A stretch of 64,000 nucleotides of DNA from Balanoglossus misakiensis (lineage: Eukaryota; Hemichordata): NCBI GenBank assembly GCA_040954595.2, contig CM082597.2, forward strand, positions 4,898,001 to 4,962,000. Direction: 5' to 3'. Positions 1-10,755 of the stretch are shown piece by piece. The translations under genes and the position numbers were made by a program. The first letter of the stretch is position 1. Each line of letters opens with the position of its first letter. The notes under the pieces were generated by a model that saw nothing but the letters and a program-made list of their open reading frames with translations, searched no databases and had not been told where the DNA came from.

Positions 1-15
1 TCTTTGCGCGCACCC

Positions 16-37
16 AGGTCGCCCTGACCTCTGACCT
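16..37. promoter_or_regulatory. Composite nuclear-receptor element (ERE-like inverted repeat plus perfect DR1)
   Basis: Positions 16-30 read AGGTCG-ccc-TGACCT, an inverted repeat with 3-base spacing that differs from the palindromic estrogen-response consensus at one base. The right half-site is also the first half of TGACCT-c-TGACCT (25-37). Read on the minus strand this is AGGTCA-g-AGGTCA, a perfect direct repeat with 1-base spacing. DR1 elements are the classic sites of RXR heterodimers, HNF4 and COUP-TF. The motif match is direct; in vivo binding is inference. Confidence 0.4.
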
Positions 38-1800
38 TCCGCGGAGAGCGCAAGTAACCCTCATCATTGATCTTCTGCAGTTTAGACTCAGACGCCATGT
101 TACCTTTAGAACTTTCTCCGCCAAAGTTTGGTCTCACCCCATTATTTTCTAAGCTTAGATCTCTCTACTGAGAAATGGGGAGGAAGGGTTAAAAGATACA
201 ACACATGGCGTTATTTTACATAAGTGTCTCACCTGGCATAATGCTTGGTGAACCAGTCTGCGTTTTCATTACAGATGTGTAAATTAGCATATCATTTGAC
301 TTTAAATCATATGAAAGTACACGGGTGTTTGCTGAAACTCTAGCCTGTAGCACTCAGCGCAATTTAGCGCAATTTCTCCCTTCACATGTACTTGATAATG
401 ACGTCTGAGAGTCAACAAGTGGTCGATTCAGGGAGTGGAGCGGTAATCATGGTACTTGTCAGGGCATGCTTTCACTGCAACTGTCGGCTTCTCTAATCAT
501 CGTGACCCGTGAAATTGCATCAGGCTCGCTGTTTGAATGCGCGGCCACGACACAATGCCAAGGGTAGTTGTTTACAACCGAACTGGGTTACCCGAATCAG
601 GTCAAATGTCACTAATAGCAGTAACAGACGCACAAATACCCCAAAACGCATTTCTTTTGGTACCAAGCGCAATTAACTGTAAAGAAAGTTTCTCCGGCAA
701 GACTGTTTCGTTCATTAGGGCCCTCAGGGTTACTTTGGGCCTCCCGCATACCAAACACAGTCGAAGAAAAAATCACAAATTTGAAGAAACATAAAAAAAA
801 ACTATTGTACAAAAGCAGTGGTTCTGTATGAGTATTCTGCGAGACAGAAACATGTGGAATTCAACAGCAAAAGTAGATTGAAACGTAGATAGTCCTCTGT
901 AAGTTCACGAAAAGAAGATTGGGCGCCATTGCTCGACACAAATTGTCGTCTGCCGAGACAGTAGTGCGGCGTCAGTGTACTGATGCACTCTACTCGCTTA
1001 TCTCTGTCGCTTTCAAGCAAACATTGAACTTGGTCAATTTTGCTTTTCTTTATCTACATCTAATCAATATGCGAAATCCAATTCGATTTCTTTCACGCAG
1101 CAATGAATACCAATCTGTTGTTACAAGCCACTGAGCGTGACGTCTCATTTGCGATTTTCCACCATGCCCTCACGGCTAAAGTAAACTACTAGTGACATTT
1201 TTACTGTGAACATATGTACTTGATAAATGATATTATGTCTATAGTCGCTCTATGCAAAAAATCTGATTTCTTTAATATTGTCTAGTACAGTAAGCACATA
1301 TTGCTGTATTACAGACAGAATGTCAGTTGACTGGTATTCCAGTGTGTGCCGCCAACAACAACATTCCTGTTAATCGCTAAATAAAATCTGAAATGCAGAT
1401 TAGCAGATAATATCAACCGAACTAACTTCGATCTCATAAACATGTCAAATAACTACAACAACAGCGGTGACGATATGGGGGTGATCTAAAGTCATAGCGT
1501 GGAGTGACCTCATTTGTGACTGAAAATGTAGTTGGCAGTTTAATACGAAATTTCATTTTAGATCAGTTTTTGGTAAAAAGAAATCCGTATACTGACCCTC
1601 CAACTTTGCGTCACGCTACAAAGGCGTGAATCGAGCTCACGCGATGCCTGCCCGAACATCGTCCGACGAAATTATACTTGCGTGGGAGCGCTCTAGCGGA
1701 AAGCTGTTAATCATGCAATTTCTGGTGAATAATGCCGAAATTTTGCGCAAGTTCCAGAGTGTGTACACATGTAGACCAAGTTAAACGCTGACAGTGGTGG

Positions 1801-1837
1801 TTGTTTGTCTGTCTGTCTGGCTATCTGTCTGTTTGTT
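1801..1837. repeat. Interrupted (GTCT)n microsatellite
   Basis: About nine imperfect GTCT/GTTT units with one internal break (ggctatct). A similar interrupted GTCT tract lies at 20555-20582. Confidence 0.8.
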
Positions 1838-3267
1838 GGGACGGACTTTAATTATTGTGATCGAACGCGGCTGAGAAGTACATTGCCTTTTGCAATACAC
1901 GCAGATTCCCAGATGTCATCAAACTCTGTGAAGGCAGAAATTTCAATATTAAACCAGCTGGCATTCGCACAGGGACATAAACACGCGAAAAACAAAGATA
2001 ACAGATCAGAATGGGTCAAACTTTATACACCGTGCGATGCCAGAGGCCAATAAGCCGACAGCAATGCACGGTTTAATAGGCTACTGTGCGGCGCGGTGTC
2101 GTTTCGACAGAGAAATATCTGATCACGGGTCACCACGAATGACGCAATGTGTTACATTTTTCTTCTAATATCTGCTAACGATGAGAAATGTTATCAGTAA
2201 GTTCTTTCAACTATTTCATGTGTTTTTTTCTGGTCGGCCAATTAAATCAACTACATTACTGGTATCGTGTGATGAAGCTATTTTCGAAATGGCCCATTGC
2301 GTTTTATAGTCAACATGATAGCCAGGTCATTTTTCGTTACGTTTTATTTCACTGTTTGTTTTGGTTTGTAATCCTGTGTGTGGAATTTTGAGGCCAAACA
2401 TGTTGCTTCGGAATACCAATTTTGGCCGTTATCCCTACACTGGTCATTCTCAACTACAGTCACCGATTTGATCGGCGTGCCAAATGCGCGTCTCGGTTTT
2501 AAGGATGCGACCTTCTGTCATCTCCAGGAAAAATAAACGAGAAATGCGCGTCCACCACGACGGCACCGAAAGAGATACTCCGTAAACAGAACAACGAGTG
2601 AGCGGGAAAGTGTCGACAAGGACGGGCATGTCTGATTTGGACCGAAGGACAAACGCACGGCTGTCTATAAAGAAAGAGTCTAAACACGTCAGGATGGGGA
2701 GATGGCGAGAGTTAATTGTCAGAAAATTCGACAAGACCCAACATGACTGGCTTTGTACAGTTTAGGTTTAAACCATGAAGGCTGGTCCGGCCATTAACTC
2801 ATTACATATTCCGCTTGAGTCGATAACAGCGTTGGGATGAAAGTACTCCTGACGTTTATTGCTGATTACTCAGCGTTTAAGGAAATTTCGTCGGTTTTCA
2901 GCATATTTTTCGCACAAAGTTGACATACAGTAGCACACAGAAATCAGTTTTCCATAAAGAATCTCCTGAAGTTTTTCTCTTCAAATGTAAATTTGACAAT
3001 TTGTCTTTGTTCCACCTTCTGTCTCAACCCATTCGCGACGAAGTGCTATTTTCCAACAAAATTCCCAGCGCTTGTTAGCAAGGCAATAAACAGTGTCAAT
3101 TTTGTGAGCATATTTTGCCAGAAAAGGGCGAACAAGAAGTAAAACAGGGCATGATTTTGTTACAAACTGTGCTCATTTCGTCGCTGGAACAATGTTTATA
3201 TTGCTACATGCACACGTACTTTGACAAACCCCATCAGTGTACAGGAAGTGAACGACACAATAAAAGA

Positions 3268-3285
3268 GCGGGAAGAAAATCCCGC
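3268..3285. promoter_or_regulatory. Inverted pair of E2F-like sites
   Basis: GCGGGA (3268-3273) and TCCCGC (3280-3285) form a 6-bp inverted repeat with a 6-base A-rich spacer. The right arm extends to tcccgccaaat, which on the minus strand is TTTGGCGGGA, a full E2F-type consensus. A further cggcgggaaa lies at 3801-3810. Regulatory function is inferred from motif only. Confidence 0.25.
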
Positions 3286-4071
3286 CAAATTCAGCAAATA
3301 CGTCCATTAGGAATAAATCTGAAATGGTTAACGAAGTACATTCCCCTGATGGACGCATCTTAATATCATTGTACGCATAGGCAAAGAAAGTACCCTATAT
3401 CACTGGCTGGTTGCTCGGAGCGAATTTTGAGCTTGTATAGGTTCTGATTGTAATGGACTTTTTCTGCGTGTAGATGCATCCAACCAGAGGGTACTCTCTG
3501 TTCATTCATACCGGCATTTAAAAGGGGTAATCTTGTCACGGGACACCGCCCAGAGAGTGATCATCTGAGCGATAGCGTTTCTCAATAACACTCGCGCCTT
3601 TCAAGGCTTACTTGGTATAGACTGCCATATAAAAAAAACTACATTTTCAGCCACTTTGATGCACAAAATTGCGCCCAAGCGGAAGAGAATGGCGTATATC
3701 TCTTCCGCCTCATCTGGCACATGAAGCGGTCGCTAGAGGCGACAAAAAAATCTTGAGCGCCATGGTAAATGATGTCGTGCGGTTGTAGCCGACATTGGAA
3801 CGGCGGGAAAGCGTACGTCTGACGTGATCGAGGTGGGCTCGTCTGTGGCATACCTTCAATCTGCAAGCTGCCGCCACAAGTGTCAGCAACGTGAATTTTT
3901 TGGACATTTCGTCACGTCAGTTTGTGAGCCAACGTTTATCCACACAAATAAAACAAGGAGGGTGCATTTCAGCCATGACCATAAGATGAAAAAGAACTTC
4001 AACTTACGCCGTGTCTCTGTTCGCGTCCGTCCTCCCCAAAGTCGTCGATTTGTCTGAGCTCATGTACCCCA

Positions 4072-4081
4072 GCGCATGCGC
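4072..4081. promoter_or_regulatory. NRF1-like palindrome GCGCATGCGC
   Basis: The ten bases are a perfect palindrome matching the core of the NRF1 consensus (YGCGCAYGCGCR); the flanks are a on both sides. In animals this site is typical of CpG-containing promoters of housekeeping genes. A short inverted repeat CAGCTTG-t-CAAGCTG follows near 4099. No transcript start or coding exon could be attached to it, so a promoter here is only a possibility. Confidence 0.3.
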
Positions 4082-4459
4082 AACAGCATCACCATGCATC
4101 AGCTTGTCAAGCTGGAGTAGCGATTTCCACAGCGTGGGTCATGGCTTGAACATATTACTCCACAGGAATGTATCAAAGGGAGCTTCCGTCTACACATATC
4201 AATGCGTACTTTTATCAATCTTTTATTTCACAATAATATAGACTGGGTTTTGGGTGTTTTGAGAATGAGCCAGTCGTTCACTAAACATACTTCCCTGATC
4301 TGAAGGAGATCAATTAAGCGCATTCCAAAATGTGGAATTCTAGTACATGTATTCCATAGCGGATAGTTTGTGTACTTGAGCGACTTGTGCCCTCATCTTA
4401 GACAAATTACAGACGGATTTTGAAATGCTCGTGAGATTAGGTGTTTTGGGTATACGTAT

Positions 4460-4720
4460 CAAATGCTTCCGTCAGCGTCCCCCGTCTCCCTTAAAGTTCA
4501 CGGCAGATTATGTTTTCCGTCAGCACGACTTCTCGACTGCACGTCATCGCCGTTCTCCTCCGGGCTAAGCTTGGGCGATTATCCTCCCACGTCGCCATGG
4601 GAACCGTAATTTCGGAAAGATGATACCGCGCGCGGGGTGATGGATCTCTATGAGACATTCAATTTGGTTTTTCAAACAATATTATGGCACTCTCTCGGAC
4701 GCCGCTGCCAGCCGTGTTCC
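4460..4720. other. GC- and CpG-richer block, candidate regulatory region
   Basis: Compared with flanks, this stretch is clearly richer in G+C and CpG (for example accgcgcgcgggg near 4625) and has no long poly-A/T runs. It includes a GATTA homeodomain-type core inside gcgattatcctcc near 4578. No frame through it is convincingly coding. It could be a promoter, enhancer or untranslated exon; sequence alone does not decide. Confidence 0.2.
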
Positions 4721-5233
4721 GTCACCATCTGTGACTGAAAGATCTTCACCAGCAACGGCAGAACGTTGATACACTTGGACAACCTACGTAGACCACAACG
4801 GTCCTTTGACAAACTAACAAAAGCGGCGTTAAACTAATCAAACTTGCCTGGTTTTAGTTCACATTTCATATGCCATTTTCACTTTTATCGACCAGTTGTT
4901 TTCTTACTTTCTTTGATGTCTTTACCTAGGGGAAATTACACACCGTGTGAATCATTCCTGACGTAACCGAAGAAACGCGTAGGTATTTCGAGGCGTGATT
5001 TTGGGCGCTTGAGATGGTGACTTCGTGCATCACAACGGTATGAAAGTCGGTCAAGATAAACGGTGTACCGCTGATAATGTTGTCGAGCATTGTGCTTTAG
5101 GTGTCATTCTCTGCAAGCCTCAATGGCCCTATTCAAATCGGGGAATGACGTTAAATGCATGGAAAGTTTGTCCTTTGTGGGCCAGGGCTGATGGTAATGG
5201 ATGTGATTATAGCGAATGCGAGAACTTTTGAAG

Positions 5234-5331
5234 TGGTGCTGACGATGTTGTGTGATGTAGTGTGGTGTGATGTGTGTGCTGCTGATGTTGGTGGTTGTGA
5301 TGGTGATGATGATGATGATGATGATGATGAT
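5234..5331. repeat. TG-rich tract ending in (GAT)9 microsatellite
   Basis: A TG/GATG-rich strand-asymmetric tract leads into nine GAT units at about 5304-5331. In one frame this yields a run of aspartates, which is a translation artefact of the repeat. Confidence 0.9.
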
Positions 5332-5569
5332 ACTGTATCGAAGTAAGTTTTCAGCGGATATGAAAGTACAATAACGTATTATTATGTAAGAAAGGTCTGT
5401 TCTTTCTAGTGTGCAGTGATGAGGGCTTGTTCTAATATTATTTTGCGTTATTAAAGTAGAATGTGCCTCGAAAATCAGAGTCTTAAACTTTCTCTCATGT
5501 TTTACTCAAGGCAACTTTTGATTGTTCTCTCTTAAAATTGAATTTAATAACATTTGTGCATAACCATGT

Positions 5570-5755
5570 AACATGTTGAATGATTGAGCAAAATTGTGTC
5601 AAAATCGAAGCACAAAATGGCCGCCAATCTCCGTGTTAAGTCTATGAAGAAAATTTAAAGTAGCGATCGTCGTGAAAACAAGACGGTGAACACCCAGTTT
5701 CCTTCCCTGTTTTCAAAAAGACTCCCCACACGCTTTAATAGCGTTTGGAGGACTA
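5570..5755 (+). repeat. Dispersed repeat family B, copy 1
   Basis: The core from about 5612 (aaaatggccgccaatctc ... tgtgttaag ... gaaaacaagacggtgaacac ... ccctgttttcaaaaagac) lines up in the same order with 19647-19790, at roughly 70% identity by eye. Neither copy has terminal inverted repeats, flank duplications or coding capacity that I can see. This is probably an old, diverged interspersed repeat; class unknown. Confidence 0.45.
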
Positions 5756-6583
5756 TAATTTTCCTGAAAATCTGTCACCGATACGCGTTCTAGTACCTTA
5801 TTACACCATTAAGTAGGTCTGTAGTAGATGCACATTTCACTGCCATCACTAAGCTTACAGTCATTTTTGTAGCATTACGGTCACATGTTAAGTTTTAAAC
5901 CTATCACAAATTACCGAAGTCACTGCTCATAATTATACTATAACCATTCACGTGACCGGAAGGCTCATTTACGAAACTCCCCGCAGCCATATTAGTTACA
6001 GTTCAGCTTTGAAGTCACAAAGTCATCGGTAGGCCGGTCAATGGCCCGCAGTTCGATTCCCGACTGTCTTCTCTGCCTCCGGTGAAACCATAATATGATC
6101 AAAAACTGCGGAAATGATTTCATCCTGTTTTTGATTTTTTTACCCTTGTTTTCTCTGCTCGAGACGGATATCTGCATGGATTGATGTCAAAGGCGCATTT
6201 TGTTGCTACGCAACCACGCACACGACAACAGTCGAAACCTGAATATTTTTTCTGTCCGTTATGAATCCACACAACTTCGGTTTGGACCACACAACGAGCT
6301 AGGCCTTAAGAGATTGACAAGACATAAAAGTCGCCATCTTAACATTGACATGTTTTTCTGCTGAATGAAACAAACTAACAAACCGGACTCTCCGTTGTCA
6401 AGGCGCTGGCATGTACGCCCGGAAAATATAGCACACACACGTGATGCACACGTGGTGTGAGTTTTTCGATAGCATATGACAAGACACCGAAAAGATAATT
6501 CTGCACTTAAATTTCACATTGCGCGCTGGTCAGGTATGGGGACTGCAATATCGTGTACACAGTAGACATGGACTCCACGGCAC
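5756..6583. other. Gene-free interval
   Basis: No convincing exon. A tRNA-like B-box string (gcagttcgattcccgac) near 6048 was examined and does not fit a cloverleaf. A pair of CACGTG sites lies at 6438-6454. Confidence 0.5.
6438..6454. promoter_or_regulatory. Paired canonical E-boxes (CACGTG x2)
   Basis: Two perfect CACGTG palindromes at 6438-6443 and 6449-6454 are 11 bp apart start to start, about one helical turn. CACGTG is the site of Myc/Max, USF, TFE and CLOCK-type bHLH factors. Function here is inferred from motif and spacing only. Confidence 0.3.
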
Positions 6584-6735
6584 GGTCACCTCGTAGACTC
6601 TCTCACAGCCCCTCTCTCGTCGTCCATGCAGGCTTATGGACTGATTGCATCTTCTCCTTTGCTAAGCAGTTGAGGGTGCATCAGTGAAGAGCCTTGTAGC
6701 GAACCGTGGGCTGTGAGAGAGTCTAGGTCACCTCG
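6584..6735. mobile_element. Foldback MITE with 18-bp TIRs and 10-bp target-site duplication
   Basis: The element proper (6594-6725, 132 bp) starts with tagactctctcacagccc and ends with its perfect reverse complement at 6708-6725. Both ends are flanked by the identical 10-mer ggtcacctcg (6584-6593 and 6726-6735), as expected for a target-site duplication. Inside there is a second inverted block: AGGCT...ACTGATTGCA (6630-6649) against TGCATCAGT...AGCCT (6677-6694), so most of the element can fold into one long interrupted hairpin. There is no coding capacity, so it would be non-autonomous. A duplication of 9-11 bp is typical of Mutator-like elements, but the superfamily is not proven. The perfect ends and flanks suggest a fairly young insertion. 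Confidence 0.75.
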
Positions 6736-9535
6736 ATGCAAACATAACACAGGTTATCTTTCTCTTTATAATATGAAAATCGCAGTATCCATGACACCAT
6801 TACGGTTACCATGGACACATCGCCATACTAAAAAGACATGAAAGAAAGTGACAGTTGGTGTAAAGTTTTGGCTAACTTAAGTAAACTCAAAACAACTCGA
6901 ATTAGCTTTCTGGCGCTAGAAAATACTAAAAATCATTGCTAGGACCGTGGCGCTTGCAAACATAATGTCGATCTTTTCTGCACATTTCCACTTAACACAT
7001 TTAATCGTCGTTGAACGTAGAACGCGCTATAATTGTCGAGGGGCGCTCGATAAAAAGTCCTGAAAGTACACCCTTTGTGACTTTTCAATTTATTTTTACT
7101 TGTTCAATATCCTTCTTTTGTCCCCAGTCATTACCACAGTGAAGTCAGAAATGTGGTTCCATTCACGCATAACTGTTCGCCCCAAATCATAAAACCCAAA
7201 TCTTCTGTCACAGTCTAATAACACCACTTCACTAAAAACACGCCTGGCATTTTTCTTAACTGTTTCCATGGAAACGAAATAATCAGCGTGCAGTGCATGT
7301 CTCAAATAAAAGAAAAACTTTAATATTTTAGTAAGTGTAAGAGCTGAGAGCATATGGAAGATTGTGTGAAATACGTAGTTACATGCTTTCTATAGATTTG
7401 TTGTATGTCATAAACGTGGGAACATAGCTTTTATTGAGGAGTAATAGTTATGGTATTAAGCGGGTACGGTAGGGCTTGAGTATATATAAAATACTTGTGT
7501 TGGACATGCGGGGGTGCGGGGTAACAACAAATGATCAAGATTGGGTTATAAATAACTCCAGTGCAGATGGGTGCTGACTTGTCGAAAGTACTGTGGGAAT
7601 TTCTTCCCCGAGGTGCTTCTATCTCACGTTCATTTGATTCTCTCTCCCGGAGATGCAAGTGGCCAGCACCGGGCAGATTGAGTGGTCATCCCCGCTGAAT
7701 AAAGTCCTGTTCGTGTACTTTTGGTTGAGCCTCGGTTAGTATGGAGATTGGCGTATGTCTCTCTCGCTGCCCCTTTTCCGTTAATTAGTTTGATACAAGA
7801 CACCGTTATGATATTCTACATGTGGATATACAGTGAATCAACGTTCGACAACACGTGAATTCCATCCCGTTTGTAGGATATGAGAGTAAAAATCTCGCCA
7901 TAATGAATAAACGGTAAACACCGATTATTCGAGTTTTTCACTCCCGTGTCTGCTAGAGGGATGGAAGGTGTGTATGGTCGAACGTTAGTTCTACATGTAG
8001 AATAACATATGTTTTGTGCACGCAGTTAAATCAGGTAGTCAAATAATATTGATATTTTTTATGACAAAAAGTCTATTTTCCACTAATACTAAATCATGCT
8101 ATCGAATTTCTTCAGTGTAAAATATGGTGCCTTTTCTCTTCAATATTGTAAATCCAATTACAATGTTAACACGAATACAAACTGATGGGAATGATAAAAG
8201 TTGTCAAACTAAGCTGAAAGGGAATTACTTTTCTCTTCGATATGTTGAAAATAATCACAATATCCATCCATTATTTTTCAAGCTTAGAATGATAATTAAC
8301 ATAATAAAGTGACGCCCACGAATATGACACCCACGAAAAGGCCATCGGCTGAAAATCTTTGTTGCAACTTGCGTAAAATGTTTCTTCATGTTGATACATG
8401 GAAAAGTGAATTTATTGCAAAAAAGGAAAACTAGTGATTGTTGGGCAGCCTTCTTTTTTATTTTATGTTCGCCTGAAGAACACAAACAGCGACACATACC
8501 AAAAAACAACAAACAAACAGAAAACACTAAATGTGGCACTAAAAATAAAATACTAGTATAAGATTTCCTAGCCATACGCTAATGCAAAATTACAAATCAT
8601 TCAATAATGACCATTTTGCAATATGAACTACCACCAACATCAACTGGACTTGTTCCCGAGAAAGAAAGTTTTCTGGTAACCCATTCTCCAAAGCAGCCTA
8701 GATAACAAACATCTGTATATAACCAGGCCAGAAAACTAAAACTGTGACAACTGGGAGGTATCATCGTGTTAATACAGATAATCGTGTCACTTCCTGGACA
8801 TTGAACTTGGAATATTTTAAAGAAACGGGTTACGAGAATCAGTTTCAACCATTGTTTCCATTGTCGTAAAGGCTTGCCTGGTTTACGCTATCTGCTTCAC
8901 TGTATGCACGCTTGATAATTTATTAGACCTATATGCGTACAGAATTATACACTTCACTATGCTAGAACTCATAAATAAAACCCAACCGCATGGGTAACCT
9001 TTCTGTTGAGTCAATAAAACGCAAACGTTTTCCCTGCTAGTGTGCAGTCATTTAGGCCGGTAGTTTTGTGTTTGTGCGCCTGCAGACTGTCGCAACCCGC
9101 AGTTATGTCATTTCACCCATCTCGTGGTACTGAAATGCAGGCTGGAATTCTGAAGAGCGAAATGACATGCACGGTTGACAGTAGACACGTTATCGATTGC
9201 GTTCAGCTTGTAAAATAGCGTGTGTATACACTGATCAGTCCCACGGTAATCGCATATGCAAACTCTGGAACGGTGTGCGCGCAATTTTCAATTGCTTGTG
9301 GTGAAAGAAATACGTAATTGGCTAAATCAAACAGTAGCACTGGATATCAAGGAGATGTATGAAACAGTGTGAAGATCACGTATTGATTAACACCACGCTC
9401 CAATTTTTCCCAGATTGGAAATTTTGGAGGGCAGGGTGTTGAGGCAGGTATGGCTTCACATGTAGGTCAGAGACCCCTACACCCCCAAGTTAGCACTGAG
9501 CGCTGGCCTGGCTCTCCGCTGCACACTGACGCCGC
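6736..9535. other. Gene-free interval
   Basis: Only short frames. A TATA-like tatatataaaata at 7481-7493 and CGTGGGAA (Su(H)/CSL-type) at 7415-7422 are visible without other promoter evidence. A downstream exon for the peptide candidate at 9540-9670 (minus) should lie here or beyond the window. I looked for a codon string giving RxRY/F-G followed by basic residues and did not find a convincing one. Confidence 0.4.
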
Positions 9536-9539
9536 CTAC

Positions 9540-9670
9540 GCGTAGTGGAGGAACGAGTCAGCGTATCGACCAGGCATGTCCAGCTGAGATTGACTTGGCT
9601 TAGCTGGGATAGAGCATTCGATTAGCCGGAGAAGGACTAAGAGTATGGTACAGAGGCTGAGAGTGTTCAT
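9540..9670 (-). CDS. Possible first coding exon of an NPY/PYY-like secreted peptide precursor (partial)
   Basis: On the minus strand a frame opens with ATG at 9670 and runs 44 codons to a TAG at 9538-9536. Residues 1-19 look like a signal peptide: a short polar start (MNTLS), a hydrophobic core (LCTILLVLL) and a Cys/Ser cleavage area. Immediately after comes SIPAKP, then RYADSFLHY. In vertebrate NPY and PYY the mature peptide begins YPxKP and contains RYY...RHY; the R-to-H spacing of 7 is the same here, while the middle loop is about four residues shorter. The last codons contain a possible donor, gc|gtaggc, at 9539/9538, so the frame may end at a splice site. The C-terminal amidated RxRY/F-G part was not found. 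The intron would also lie earlier than the usual NPY-family position near the penultimate Arg. In-frame codons continue upstream to a Met at 9745, but the signal-peptide shape favours the 9670 start. Chance resemblance or a decayed gene remains possible. Confidence 0.3.
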
Positions 9671-9812
9671 GTGACCTTTAATTAAGCGAGGTCGCATATA
9701 AAAGCCTGGTTGGATGTCATGTACTGTAGCAAATGGAATCATCAATGCATCTCGTGACGTATTTACTCTGTTCTATTATACATGTGCTGTGTTTCTGTCC
9801 TTGTTTTTGCAG

Positions 9813-9862
9813 CTGCATTAACCTTGAAAATGAACGTCACTTCTACGATTTCAACGACCGTG
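9813..9862 (+). CDS. Candidate internal exon, unknown product
   Basis: A strong acceptor (tgtttctgtccttgtttttgcag, ending at 9812) precedes a short open stretch that reads INLENERHFYDFNDRG in one frame. A possible donor, gtg|gtaatc, follows at 9863; the frame stops a few codons beyond it. The peptide is charged and non-repetitive, as in real exons. It is only 50 bp long, begins and ends inside codons, and matches no family I recognise. No partner exons were identified, so chance is a serious alternative. Confidence 0.2.
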
Positions 9863-10646
9863 GTAATCTGTGAAGGTTAATCGCCTATTCTCTAAATTTG
9901 CTAACGCCATTGCATATCTATCTCATCATGGCAGAGATTAACGCCTCAAGAGCTGCAACTTTTTTGATTTTACTTTCCAACTTAGATTGGTCCATCTGAA
10001 TAAGCTAACTGATAGGTATACATGGACATTAAAGAGACGCCCGATTGTGGTTGTATGTTGCAATTTGGACACGTGATAAATTAAACTGGTGGCGCACCCT
10101 TTTAATCAGCCTCCATTCAACGAGTATATAACTATTGCGGTATGTGTCGCCAAGAGATGACAAACTGATGCAAATGCAAGAAATAAGGCTTAATTTTAAA
10201 GGATAGGGGGCAGATTTGAAGTATTTTATTGTGAAAAGATTGTGAAATTTGGCAACCCATGGGCCTTTAAGGAATTGGATAATTTAACCCTCCGCAGGAC
10301 CATCGCAACAAATTTTTGCAGTAGTTTGTTAGATGTCCGTGTAGTCCCGTGGCGTCTATACAGTATGTATCGACATTCAGTAACCAGCGAGGACACACTG
10401 TTCAATACAAGATGGCACAGAACGTATCACCACACATCACATAGTTTTACCAAAAAAGAAAACGACAGCGAACTAACCAGTATCTTTTCATGAAATATTT
10501 CCTCTGTAATACAGTAAGCATACCATTGAAGAAGAAAAATACATATCAGTCATGTAACGGAGAATCATCGTTTACTTTGTCGGTCACAGTCAGCGAAGCA
10601 TTTCGAACACAGATCACGGGATGTGAAAACATCGGCGCCGAATGAA

Positions 10647-10755
10647 CGGTATCAATTCGTCCCAACACCGAAGTGACGAAGAATATGATATATCCCTCGA
10701 CGCAATTGCTAGTACACTCATACAATAAGACGAATCATGACAGGAATTGATACCG
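10647..10755. repeat. Inverted repeat with 12-bp arms
   Basis: Arms cggtatcaattc (10647-10658) and gaattgataccg (10744-10755) are perfect reverse complements separated by 85 bp. Similar words (cgaat, cgttca/gaacgg) recur in the flanks in inverted order, suggesting a longer, eroded inverted repeat. No flank duplication is seen, so a MITE is not supported. Confidence 0.5.

Larger units (their letters stand above)
1..5233. other. Gene-free interval with scattered regulatory-type motifs
   Basis: No open frame here reads like a protein; the longest are under 100 codons and several overlap antisense frames, as expected in mixed-composition DNA. Visible content: a nuclear-receptor composite site at 16-37, a 10-bp tandem doublet (agcgcaattt twice) at 356-375, a GTCT microsatellite near 1801, an inverted E2F-like pair at 3268-3285, an E2F-like cggcgggaaa at 3801, an NRF1-like palindrome at 4072 and a GC-rich block at 4460-4720. 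The 11-mer aaatgcgcgtc occurs twice, near 2483 and 2540. I see no RNA gene or transposon in the remainder. Confidence 0.5.

Noticed and set aside
6040-6075. tRNA-like B-box string (gcagttcgattcccgac)
   Set aside because: The T-arm does not pair (cgcag against cccga) and no A-box, anticodon arm or acceptor stem can be built around it.
7481-7493. tatatataaaata as a core promoter
   Set aside because: In A+T-rich DNA this string is common and nothing downstream supports a transcript start.
9697-9704. TATAAAAG on the plus strand near the peptide candidate
   Set aside because: It points away from the minus-strand frame and has no initiator or plus-strand gene at the expected distance.
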